Assembly: GCA_002449555.1 (NCBI GenBank)
Contig: DJXA01000028.1
Location: 1-8,791, forward strand
DNA length: 8,791 nt
Direction of reading: 5' to 3'
Origin: Atopobiaceae bacterium UBA7016
Lineage (GTDB): Bacteria > Actinomycetota > Coriobacteriia > Coriobacteriales > Atopobiaceae
Under the pieces are notes generated by a model. The model was not told where the DNA came from. It was given only the letters and a program-made list of their open reading frames with translations, and did no database searches. How positions within the stretch are numbered: position 1 is the stretch's first letter; every line of letters starts with the position of its first letter. The position numbers and the translations under genes were made by a program. Shown here one piece after another: positions 1 to 6,076 of this stretch.

Positions 1-46
1 TCAAGGATAAGAGCTTTTTCTGGCTAGACTCTGCGCCTACGAGAAT

Positions 47-1051
47 CTACCTGGCACCGCCTTGCTGGGTCAAGCCCGTGGGGATAAACGGCTTCTCGAT
101 GCCGCGATCCAAAACGCCCGTACGGCGGGGCACACCAAGCTCATCGAGGAGCTCCTCAAACGAGCTCAACGTGCGCAGATACTCAATCGAGACGCGCGCA
201 AGATGCACGTTTGGCATTTCGCCACTGCCAGTAACCTCTTCCCTGGCCCATGCGTCTTGCCGCAAATGAGGATCGACCACGATAGCCATCCGAGCGCCGT
301 CAGCCCGCTCCCACGCGATGACTCCATCGCCCGTCCGCCCATCTGGCAGCGCACACGCAACGTGCGTCATGGGAACAATAAACCCCAGCTCAATGGCCCG
401 AGCGCGCATACGAGACTCTAGCGCGCCACTCGCATGCGGGTCAGCATACCGAAGCGTCTCCATCGCATGCAGGCCTCCATGGTTTCTGTTGCGCATCACA
501 TCCAAACGGCCCATCAGTTCCTCGCACGAGAGTCCGCTACGCATCAGCGCCGAGTCCGCGAGCGCCAAGCCGTCGGCAAAGTCCATCTCGCGCAGGCAGT
601 CAAAAACCGTTCGCTCAAACGACGTGACCCGAATCTGGTCTACCACCGTGGGATGGGCATCCTCGACAATCACGCGCAGAAACTCGGAGGACGGTCGCGT
701 GTTCTGCCCGCGCCCCTTGGCAACCCGTAGCGGCCACACGAAGCGCTCGGGAACCTCAAGCCCATACACCAGCGCGGCAGGCGGGCCGCAAAACACCCAG
801 GTAGGATGCAGGCGCTGGACCGTACGCATGCAATGAAGCACCTGCTCGGCCGCGCTCAGGCCCTGCCAGTACTCGGCACGGGCATACATGCTCCCCATGG
901 GCGAGACCAGCATTCCATAGCCAACCGCCCGCACATAGCGCTCGCGCTCTGCCCGCGATGTCGGCAGTACACAGCTCCCACTGCGCTCGGCGCGGCGGAT
1001 TGCCGACGCCATGGGAGAACGACGCAAGTATTCACCCATCGGAACGCTCAT
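47..1051 (-). CDS. AbiEi-antitoxin-like protein, last gene of the pilus cluster
   Basis: A 334-residue soluble protein with no signal peptide or membrane segment. Its layout resembles actinobacterial proteins named after the AbiEi (type IV antitoxin) family: a basic N-terminal segment, then a core with a 'HPTWVFCGPPAALVYGLEVP' stretch (residues 82-101) and 'SFERTVFDCLREMDFADGLALADSAL' type pattern (about 144-169). A C-terminal part around 205-300 recalls the DUF559/Vsr-like nuclease fold. In that fold a strand normally ends in a Glu-Val-Asp-Gly motif; here the equivalent reads MAIVVDPH (255-262), so the Glu is Val and nuclease activity is doubtful. No AbiEii nucleotidyltransferase toxin is next to it, so it is an orphan here. 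The first ATG overlaps the stop of the preceding pilin-like gene as ATGA, which fixes the start and suggests coupled translation. It ends with TAG. Family placement is by remembered pattern; true function is unknown. Confidence 0.8.
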   Translation of the reverse strand: MSVPMGEYLRRSPMASAIRRAERSGSCVLPTSRAERERYVRAVGYGMLVSPMGSMYARAEYWQGLSAAEQVLHCMRTVQRLHPTWVFCGPPAALVYGLEVPERFVWPLRVAKGRGQNTRPSSEFLRVIVEDAHPTVVDQIRVTSFERTVFDCLREMDFADGLALADSALMRSGLSCEELMGRLDVMRNRNHGGLHAMETLRYADPHASGALESRMRARAIELGFIVPMTHVACALPDGRTGDGVIAWERADGARMAIVVDPHLRQDAWAREEVTGSGEMPNVHLARVSIEYLRTLSSFEELLDELGVPRRTGVLDRGIEKPFIPTGLTQQGGAR

Positions 1052-1830
1052 CGCTTGGGGGTCTTTCTCTCGTGGCGACGCTCAATGACGCCGCAGCCTG
1101 CCAAGGCGACAAGTGCAATGCCGGAAAACACCATCAGGATGTACACCGGAAGCAGCCTGGACTGGGTTTCGTCACCCGTCTGGACGACCCTCGCGTAGTG
1201 CTCAGTACCGTGCTCAGACCGCGCTGCGGGCTTGAGATAGATTGCCGCCTCGTCGCGCCAATCGCCATGGGAGTCTGCGCAGGTAATGGAGCACGAAATG
1301 CCGGTGTCACCGCCCCACCTGGTGGGAGCGCTGACCATGGTGGGAAGGAATTCGAGGGTTGGTCCGTCGCCTTCTCCTGATGCATGCGCCACCACTAGAT
1401 AGAGGCCCTTGGCATCAAGCGAGAACTCAGCCTTGCCATCAGTGACTGGCTGCGAGAGCGGATGCGCAACCACCGTTTCTTCAGTCGCCATTCTCGCTGC
1501 GGCGTCATAGAACGCCTGCCAGTCGGAAGCTGCACCCTCACGGTTCTCGGCCAAGGCATTGAACCGCGTGGACAGCCCGGAGAAGCCATCGACGTCCCAC
1601 ACGAAGCGATAGGCATCTGCGCCTGGGTCCAAGACAGCCGTCGCGACGCGATAGACGTCTACCTGCACCCTCGTATGTTCGAGCTCCGCTGCAAACGCCT
1701 CATCCGTGCTGGCGCTCACGAACACGGTCAGGTCAAAGCGGTACTGCTCATCGGCACGTGCCGAACCGTTGAGCAGGGCAAACGCCAACATCACCGCAAT
1801 CCCCATGACGATGGCCCTAGGTCCGCGCAT
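1048..1830 (-). CDS. small pilin-like surface protein with degenerate pilin and sorting motifs
   Basis: A 260-residue exported protein. The start at 1830 is chosen because a strong AAAGGAGGG site (1836-1844) lies 5 bases upstream and a signal peptide follows directly: hydrophobic core at residues 6-20, likely cleavage after SARA (residue 26). A more upstream in-frame ATG at 1917 would place 29 unlikely residues ahead of it and lie deep inside the sortase gene. The mature part resembles the N-terminal domain of sortase-assembled pilins ('VDVYRVATAV' 57-66, 'FSLDAKGLYLVV' 136-147). A WRDEAAIYLK string (191-200) matches the WxxxVxVYPK pilin motif spacing, with Lys200 as candidate linkage residue. 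The end has VVQTGDE (215-221), a variant of LPxTG, then a membrane segment (about 227-247) and a basic tail RRHERKTPKR. It overlaps the sortase gene by 14 bases and is probably a minor (base or tip) pilin. Role is inferred. Confidence 0.85.
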   Translation of the reverse strand: MRGPRAIVMGIAVMLAFALLNGSARADEQYRFDLTVFVSASTDEAFAAELEHTRVQVDVYRVATAVLDPGADAYRFVWDVDGFSGLSTRFNALAENREGAASDWQAFYDAAARMATEETVVAHPLSQPVTDGKAEFSLDAKGLYLVVAHASGEGDGPTLEFLPTMVSAPTRWGGDTGISCSITCADSHGDWRDEAAIYLKPAARSEHGTEHYARVVQTGDETQSRLLPVYILMVFSGIALVALAGCGVIERRHERKTPKR

Positions 1831-2740
1831 GTCTTCCCTCCTTTCTTGCGGCGCCGTCATCTCTGCCACTAACACACAGCGCAACCACAAGGCATATGAA
1901 GAGCACAGGCACACCAACTGTCAGAGCAAGTGGATACGCAGGTTCCTGTACCACCTCTGCAGCTGTGTCTCGCTGCTGCAACGCGCCCTCTACGCGATGC
2001 CCCCGAACGAGCAGCCGGTGCGTGTTGATTCCATACGGCGTGCAGGTAAGGAGGGTGACGAGGTCCGCCCCGGGAACGATGGCAAGCTCAGAGGCGTCTT
2101 CGGGAAGCACGACGCGAATCTGATCCACCTCGTAGGTACGGGCCTCGCCCAGCACCGTGACGGTAAAGGCGTCACCCACCTTGGCCTTATCCAGGTCTGA
2201 GAAGAGCTTGGCCTGCGGCAGGCCGCGGTGACCGGCGATAACCGCATGCGTTGATGCCCCGCCAATTGGAAGCGAGCTTCCCTCAAGATGTCCCAACGAG
2301 CCCTGCAGCGTGACCTCGTCGACGCCGTGATAGATGGGACATCTGATGCCAAGGCAGCTCATCTGCACGTAGCCCATAACTCCCGTGCCGTCCACATTGA
2401 GCAGCCCTTGGTACTCAGCGTGCTCGGCATCGGTGGGCAGCCGCAGGGCACCACCTTCAGCCAGGCGCGCGTTATACGCCCGCGCGTCTGCGAGGATCTG
2501 GGCGAGCTGCTGTGGGTCAGATTGCGAATACGCCCGCACGTACGAAGCAATGGCTCGAGTCTGATGAAAGCTGTTCCACCAATCGCTGAGCGTGGGGTAT
2601 GCGATAAGGCTTATGCCGGCAGCAATCGCCAACGCAAGTACCACGGAAAGTGCCGTCGGTCCCGTGCGGCGCACCTTGGTGACGTCAGCGACGTGGCGAC
2701 CGAGACTCATAGCTTGTTGTGTGTTCTCATAGAGAGCCAT
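1817..2740 (-). CDS. srtC: class C (pilin-polymerising) sortase
   Basis: A 307-residue membrane-bound transpeptidase expected to join backbone pilin subunits through isopeptide bonds at the outer face of the membrane. An N-terminal membrane segment (about 28-48) and a second C-terminal one (about 269-290) with a basic tail give the class C topology. The catalytic triad is visible: His171 in AGHRGLP, Cys233 in TLLTCTPYGINTHR, and Arg242, nine residues after the Cys as in known class C enzymes. 'GHLEGSSLPIGG' (150-161) and 'PIYHG' (135-139) are also typical. Two oddities: the lid region (about 95-112) lacks the usual Asp-Pro-Trp/Phe anchor, and the strand normally reading IPKINVDLPIYHG has two cysteines (129, 134) and Ser for Pro. 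The start at 2740 has only a weak AAAGAG site; the next ATG, at 2710, has none. It follows the backbone pilin after a 145-base hairpin-rich gap and overlaps the small pilin gene by 14 bases. Confidence 0.95.
   Translation of the reverse strand: MALYENTQQAMSLGRHVADVTKVRRTGPTALSVVLALAIAAGISLIAYPTLSDWWNSFHQTRAIASYVRAYSQSDPQQLAQILADARAYNARLAEGGALRLPTDAEHAEYQGLLNVDGTGVMGYVQMSCLGIRCPIYHGVDEVTLQGSLGHLEGSSLPIGGASTHAVIAGHRGLPQAKLFSDLDKAKVGDAFTVTVLGEARTYEVDQIRVVLPEDASELAIVPGADLVTLLTCTPYGINTHRLLVRGHRVEGALQQRDTAAEVVQEPAYPLALTVGVPVLFICLVVALCVSGRDDGAARKEGRHART
1836..1844 (-). promoter_or_regulatory. strong ribosome binding site inside the sortase gene
   Basis: On the minus strand this reads AAAGGAGGG, a near-perfect Shine-Dalgarno sequence, 5 bases before the ATG at 1830. 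It lies inside the last codons of the sortase gene and decides the start of the small pilin-like gene. Confidence 0.85.
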
Positions 2741-2773
2741 CTGCTTGTGCTCTTTCGTTCTGTTCAGGCTTGT

Positions 2774-2801
2774 GTGGGCTGTTGTTGCTAGAACAGCCCA
2801 C
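2774..2801. other. perfect 10-bp stem-loop in the pilin-sortase gap
   Basis: GTGGGCTGTT pairs with AACAGCCCAC around an 8-base loop. It is the hairpin nearest the sortase gene, 33 bases from its start codon. No T-tract follows on either strand, so it is either a U-less (I-shaped) terminator or attenuator, or an RNA stability/processing element. Confidence 0.7.
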
Positions 2802-2812
2802 GGCTATCGGGA

Positions 2813-2845
2813 GTGCCAAGGGCGGGACGAATCCGCCCCTGGCAC
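2813..2845. other. 13-bp GC-rich stem-loop with one mismatch
   Basis: GTGCCA-a-GGGCGG pairs with CCGCCC-c-TGGCAC around a 7-base loop (2826-2832), with a single A/C mismatch. It is the strongest hairpin between backbone pilin and sortase. No T-tract follows on the minus strand (the next bases there are TCCCGATAG). It may act as a partial terminator lowering sortase expression relative to pilin; this is inference. Confidence 0.7.
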
Positions 2846-2859
2846 GGTGTCGCTTTGTT

Positions 2860-2876
2860 GCTGGCAACCTGCCAGC
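2860..2876. other. short stem-loop just after the backbone pilin stop
   Basis: GCTGGCA pairs with TGCCAGC around a 3-base loop, 10 bases after the pilin stop codon on the minus strand. It may protect the 3' end of an abundant pilin transcript. No T-tract follows. Confidence 0.6.
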
Positions 2877-2885
2877 GCGGAAGGG

Positions 2886-4370
2886 TTAGTCCTCAGCGGA
2901 CATGCGGCCCCTGATCATCAGAACGGCGCATCCCGTGAGCAACAGGGCACTGCCGAGCAGGTAGAACAGGGTGGTTCCCATGCCGCCCGTATGCGGCAGG
3001 ACGGTGCCCGAGGAGTTCTCGATCGAGATTTCAACCTGTGCGCTCTGTCCTGCAGTCAGCCTTACTTGAGATCTACCAGCAAGCTTGTTGTAACCGTTAG
3101 GCACGACGACTTCCTCCAGCCAGTACGTTCCGGGCTTCAGGCCGCGAACGTTGACTCCGTCGGCGGAGTTGATGTCGATAGTCGTGGTGGCGTTTCCCTC
3201 GGCGTCCACATACATGCCCGTGCCTTCGGCATCCCTGCTCAAAAGAATCTGGTTACCACCTGTCTCGGCGTCATAGAGCTTGAACTCTGCGCCATCAAGG
3301 AACGTCGGGGTTTCCGAGATAACCTTACGCACCAAGAAGTCGTAGGTCTCAACATAGGTGGTATCAACGCTGGTCTGATGCGAGTACTCGAGCGTCGCAG
3401 TGTTACTGTTTGCCGTGGCGTTGTCCATCACGGCGTCCTTGTTGATGACGCCGGTATAGCGGAGGTACGCCTTTGCGCCATCACCCAAGCCAGCAACATA
3501 CCCAGCGTCCAAGGTCGCCGTAAAGCCGTTACCACTCGTTTCGATGGTTACGCCCTCGCCCGTAATCTCGTGGCCGTCCGCGTCGAACAGCTTCGCGTCA
3601 CCCTGATACGTGATGCCCGCGCTCAGGGCGTCGGTAATGGTCATGGCTGCATCCGTGCCGGTGCCGTCCGTAATCTCGATCTGGTAATAGACCGTGTCTC
3701 CAATGCCCAAGTGAAGCAGACGGTTTTCGTAGGACGTCTCGGCCGCGGGGTCAGCCTTCTGCCGCTTGTCGATGGAGGGGGCGCTGTTCTTCTCCACGAC
3801 GATGTCCTCATCGTCGTAGGACTGCAGGGAGCAAAGCGATCCCATGCTGGAGGTCACAAACCAGTACCCACTCTCCAGACCTTGGAAGGTCGCTTTGGTT
3901 TGGGTAGCCGAATCCCCGCTCTCTTCCGCAATAGCCGTGGCCGAGGCGATGCACTTTGCCTTCAGGATGGACGTGTCACTGTTGTAATCCGCGTAGAGCG
4001 CCTGCGTGATGACCTTTGCCTGCGCCTCGGTGGTGAAGCTTGACGTGTTGTCAACGAAGTACCGGTCGCCGTCGGCAGACCTGGTAAAGTGCAGGCCCGT
4101 GCTCTCGAGCAGCGCACCAAGGCCGCCTGCCTTCGCAGACCCATCCTCGCCAGCATCGTACTGTTCGGCGGTTAGGAAATACGAGTACGCATCCTTCTTA
4201 CTGTCATTATTGGTGTCCAACGACGTGTAGTTAAGAATCTTGTACGCACTGTAGGTCTCGCCCTTCTTCACTCCCTCCATCCTGATCTCTGCGGCAAGCG
4301 CCGGCGTCGCGACGGCCACAGCCACAATCAGGGCAAGCGCCGTCGCTAGATACTGCTTAAGGTGCTTCAT
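2886..4370 (-). CDS. backbone (major) pilin, LPHTG-anchored, isopeptide-bond domains
   Basis: A 494-residue surface protein, the likely shaft subunit of the pilus. Signal peptide: residues 1-26, cleavage after TPALA. N-terminal domain: about 27-190, ending with a 'TFQGLESGYWFV' strand (161-172). Pilin motif: Y185 to K194 (YDDEDIVVEK) matches the WxxxVxVYPK spacing, with Lys194 the candidate link to the next subunit. Second domain: from Lys202 ('PSIDKR') to about 335, ending in 'NSNTATLEYS' (321-330), whose Asn could form an internal isopeptide bond with Lys202. Third, Cna_B/SpaA-like domain: about 343-453, with an E-box 'GTYWLEEVVVPNGY' (414-427, Glu420) and candidate Lys349. Sorting signal: LPHTGG (458-463), membrane segment (about 467-486) and a short RGR tail. 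The start has an AGGAG site 5 bases upstream. Bond residues are predicted by pattern, not shown. Length suits a three-domain backbone pilin. Confidence 0.95.
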   Translation of the reverse strand: MKHLKQYLATALALIVAVAVATPALAAEIRMEGVKKGETYSAYKILNYTSLDTNNDSKKDAYSYFLTAEQYDAGEDGSAKAGGLGALLESTGLHFTRSADGDRYFVDNTSSFTTEAQAKVITQALYADYNSDTSILKAKCIASATAIAEESGDSATQTKATFQGLESGYWFVTSSMGSLCSLQSYDDEDIVVEKNSAPSIDKRQKADPAAETSYENRLLHLGIGDTVYYQIEITDGTGTDAAMTITDALSAGITYQGDAKLFDADGHEITGEGVTIETSGNGFTATLDAGYVAGLGDGAKAYLRYTGVINKDAVMDNATANSNTATLEYSHQTSVDTTYVETYDFLVRKVISETPTFLDGAEFKLYDAETGGNQILLSRDAEGTGMYVDAEGNATTTIDINSADGVNVRGLKPGTYWLEEVVVPNGYNKLAGRSQVRLTAGQSAQVEISIENSSGTVLPHTGGMGTTLFYLLGSALLLTGCAVLMIRGRMSAED

Positions 4371-4375
4371 CTCTT

Positions 4376-4380
4376 CTCCT
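4376..4380 (-). promoter_or_regulatory. ribosome binding site of the backbone pilin
   Basis: AGGAG on the minus strand, in a purine-rich run (GAGAGAGGAGAAGAG), 5 bases from the ATG at 4370. Confidence 0.75.
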
Positions 4381-4404
4381 CTCTCTATTCCTGTATTGGT
4401 TGCT

Positions 4405-4494
4405 GTGCCTTATACTTACTATTCGATAGTTACTTACCTATATGGTTTTGACAGCCTCTCCCCTTACGCGGCAACGCTATGCCGTGCCTTATAC
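4405..4494. repeat. 11-bp direct repeat pair flanking the pilin leader
   Basis: GTGCCTTATAC occurs exactly at 4405-4415 and 4484-4494. On the minus strand each copy reads GTATAAGGCAC, containing the -10-like TATAAG. The second copy includes the stop codon of the upstream gene. Between them, TACTTAC is also repeated (4413-4419, 4431-4437) around ACTAT-tcg-ATAGT (4418-4430). These may be regulator sites or a duplication scar. Confidence 0.6.
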
Positions 4495-4515
4495 AACCTC
4501 CCTTCTCTGCCTCAA
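4488..4515 (-). promoter_or_regulatory. candidate internal promoter for the backbone pilin
   Basis: On the minus strand TTGAGG (-35, 4510-4515) is followed after 16 bases by TATAAG (-10, 4488-4493). It overlaps the end of the upstream SpaA-domain gene and would give a leader of about 110 bases before the pilin. The match is fair; independent pilin transcription is inferred. Confidence 0.35.
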
Positions 4516-5136
4516 TGCCAGGAAGGGACCGCAGGCCACAGCTGCAGCGTTGAAATCTGGCGCACCGGCAATCGTAAAAGGCGCGCCACCAGGGCGCTTG
4601 GTGCGCAGTGGAACACGGCTGGGGTGGTTCATGACGCTGATGGTCATACGCCCTTCTCCGCCCACCATCACTTGATTGTGGTAGTCACCCTGCCATGTAG
4701 CGAAGACAAAGGCGTCTCCGCGCCTCTTTCGTGCCTCGATGCCGTGTGGCGTCACCTCGAAGTAGATCTTCTTGACGAAGGCGGCATAGCCGGCGGGCGC
4801 CGCAATCTCAACCAAGCAGTAGACCGTTCCCAGCTCCACGGTTTCCGTCCAGCCAGTCTGAGGGACGGAAAAGACGCTCCTGGTTCTCTCATCACAGCCC
4901 GTGGCAAGCCTAAAGCGAGCGCCCGACATCGCGGCACCATGCTCGTCCAGCTTGACGAGCCTGATCGTGCGAAGGGAGCCGTCTGGGGTGCCTGCGCTGG
5001 TGGGTGCGGACCGCTGCGTCGACCTTGTGCGCCCAATCAGCCTCACGCGGCGAAATGACCTCCGAAGATGCGCGGTCTCCCATCTGGGCAGAAGAGCTGC
5101 GGAACCGCCCTGCTTGATGGACGGAATCATGGTCAT
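4489..5136 (-). CDS. single CnaB/SpaA-type isopeptide-domain protein without signal peptide
   Basis: A 215-residue protein. Residues 57-171 form one prealbumin-fold SpaA/CnaB domain with all three residues expected for a self-formed isopeptide bond: Lys62 ('TIRLVKLDEHG'), the E-box Glu110 ('YCLVEIAAPAGY' 106-117) and Asn170 ('MTISVMNHP'). The N-terminal 56 residues are basic and Ser/Arg-rich with no hydrophobic signal. The C-terminus ('GGAPFTIAG', then PDFN, then 'AAAVACGPFLAL', then 'RQRREVV', 183-215) has the layout of an LPxTG-membrane-charged tail. However, it lacks LPxTG and the hydrophobic stretch is broken by Pro-Asp-Phe-Asn. It looks like an eroded minor pilin, or a domain that stays in the cell. 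The start overlaps the stop of the preceding gene as ATGA, which supports real translation. It lies 118 bases before the backbone pilin. Function unknown. Confidence 0.75.
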   Translation of the reverse strand: MTMIPSIKQGGSAALLPRWETAHLRRSFRRVRLIGRTRSTQRSAPTSAGTPDGSLRTIRLVKLDEHGAAMSGARFRLATGCDERTRSVFSVPQTGWTETVELGTVYCLVEIAAPAGYAAFVKKIYFEVTPHGIEARKRRGDAFVFATWQGDYHNQVMVGGEGRMTISVMNHPSRVPLRTKRPGGAPFTIAGAPDFNAAAVACGPFLALRQRREVV

Positions 5137-5531
5137 GAGCTCACCGCCTCCCTACCAGATGCGAGTTCACACACGCCGCGCCTGCCCTTGGTCATGACGG
5201 AAACGGCAGTGACCCTTCTGGCAACCACATACTCCTCTTCCGGTTCAGCGGGTACCGGAACCTGCCGACGCCCGCGGTAGTGGTCCGTGAGGAGCGCTTC
5301 CATATAGCGAAGCTCATCCTCTTTCTGGGAGTCGTCGAGCGTCAGCATCTCGTGAGCGCAGGAAAGCATCTCGTAGAGCAGCTGGTCTTTCTCGGCCAGC
5401 CGCGCCTGGAGGCGCGCAAACTGCACGGCCCCATGGCGAGGTGCTTCCACATGACCAATCCAATAAAGCCTCTTCGTTCGGTCTTCCGCGTCTTCGTACG
5501 TGTCGATGCAATCACTTTGTACCGGGAGCAT
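5133..5531 (-). CDS. hypothetical acidic helical protein, first gene of the pilus cluster
   Basis: A 132-residue protein I do not recognise. It has no signal peptide or membrane segment. Residues 37-88 are rich in Leu, Glu, Gln and Lys with likely long helices ('FARLQARLAEKDQLLYEML'), possibly a short coiled coil. After that comes a Pro/Glu-rich linker (91-100) and a basic tail. Codon choice favours G/C at third positions, as in neighbouring genes, which supports it being coding. An AAGGA site lies about 11 bases before the ATG, rather far. Its stop overlaps the start of the SpaA-domain gene as ATGA, so the two are probably co-translated and may act together. It could be a cytoplasmic partner or the remains of a larger gene; no function is assigned. 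Confidence 0.6.
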   Translation of the reverse strand: MLPVQSDCIDTYEDAEDRTKRLYWIGHVEAPRHGAVQFARLQARLAEKDQLLYEMLSCAHEMLTLDDSQKEDELRYMEALLTDHYRGRRQVPVPAEPEEEYVVARRVTAVSVMTKGRRGVCELASGREAVSS

Positions 5532-5635
5532 GAGTTGCGCTTTCCTTCACTGATCGGCGATGAAAACGGGCCAGCGTTGCCACCACGATTTCATCTATGA
5601 ATCTGTTGAGCCAAGCGCACAATAACGCAATGCTG

Positions 5636-5743
5636 TTTACCTGCGCTTTTATCAGTTTTGACAACCCAATCTGCTTGTTTTCTCGCGCTTTTCGGCTGAA
5701 TTCATGGCCAATTTACGCGCTTCGTTGCGCACTTTACCTGCGC
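5636..5743. repeat. 11-bp direct repeats TTTACCTGCGC in the leader
   Basis: Exact copies lie at 5636-5646 and 5733-5743 (97 bases apart). On the minus strand they read GCGCAGGTAAA. The second copy overlaps the inverted repeat at 5725-5745. GCGC also occurs at 5537, 5615, 5685, 5717, 5727 and 5835, often in AAAGCGC context, unusual for such AT-rich DNA. Confidence 0.5.
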
Positions 5744-5745
5744 AA
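5725..5745. promoter_or_regulatory. operator-like inverted repeat TTGCGCA-N7-TGCGCAA
   Basis: Perfect 7-base arms separated by 7 bases, each arm containing the palindrome TGCGCA. The two half-sites are 14 bases apart, suiting a dimeric regulator. It lies about 200 bases upstream of the first gene of the pilus cluster. Regulator unknown. Confidence 0.45.
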
Positions 5746-5965
5746 AAACGATATCTCGTTATAGAACGTTATGTTGTAAGGGGTTTTTCAATCGACTACT
5801 TCTTGTCTGTTTTGCTATTTCTTACACCCCTGAAGCGCTGAGGAAATCCACAATTGGCACACAATTATCAGGCAAATCTTCCGCCGATTCGGCCTTCTCA
5901 ATTGATTATTAAATTTTCTATATATACAGGTACTTCGCTTGTTTAAGCGTGTTCCGATACGTTAC

Positions 5966-5989
5966 ACAAAGGGTCATCAGCCCCTTTGT
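5966..5989. other. 8-bp stem-loop in the intergenic region
   Basis: ACAAAGGG pairs with CCCTTTGT around an 8-base loop. There is no T-tract on either side, so it is not a standard terminator. The loop contains CATCAG (5975-5980), which can pair with CTGATG at 6003-6008, giving an alternative fold or pseudoknot. Confidence 0.5.
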
Positions 5990-6076
5990 ATTGATAAAAG
6001 AACTGATGCCCCTTGCAAATTGCCAAGTGATGGAATCGGCTATGTTTTGAGCTACTTGTCAGCCTCTACGAAGCTT

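Noticed and set aside
1831..1917. A longer N-terminus for the small pilin-like protein, starting at 1917.
   Set aside because: It would put 29 residues before a clear signal peptide and ignore the strong AAAGGAGGG site just upstream of 1830.
2745..4043. A 432-codon open frame on the plus strand opposite the backbone pilin and sortase gap.
   Set aside because: The minus-strand pilin has signal peptide, pilin motif, E-box and LPHTG signal, so the plus-strand frame is a shadow.
5658..5686. A perfect plus-strand TTGACA at 5658-5663 as a promoter.
   Set aside because: No -10 element at suitable spacing (TCTCGC at 17 bases) and no plus-strand gene follows.
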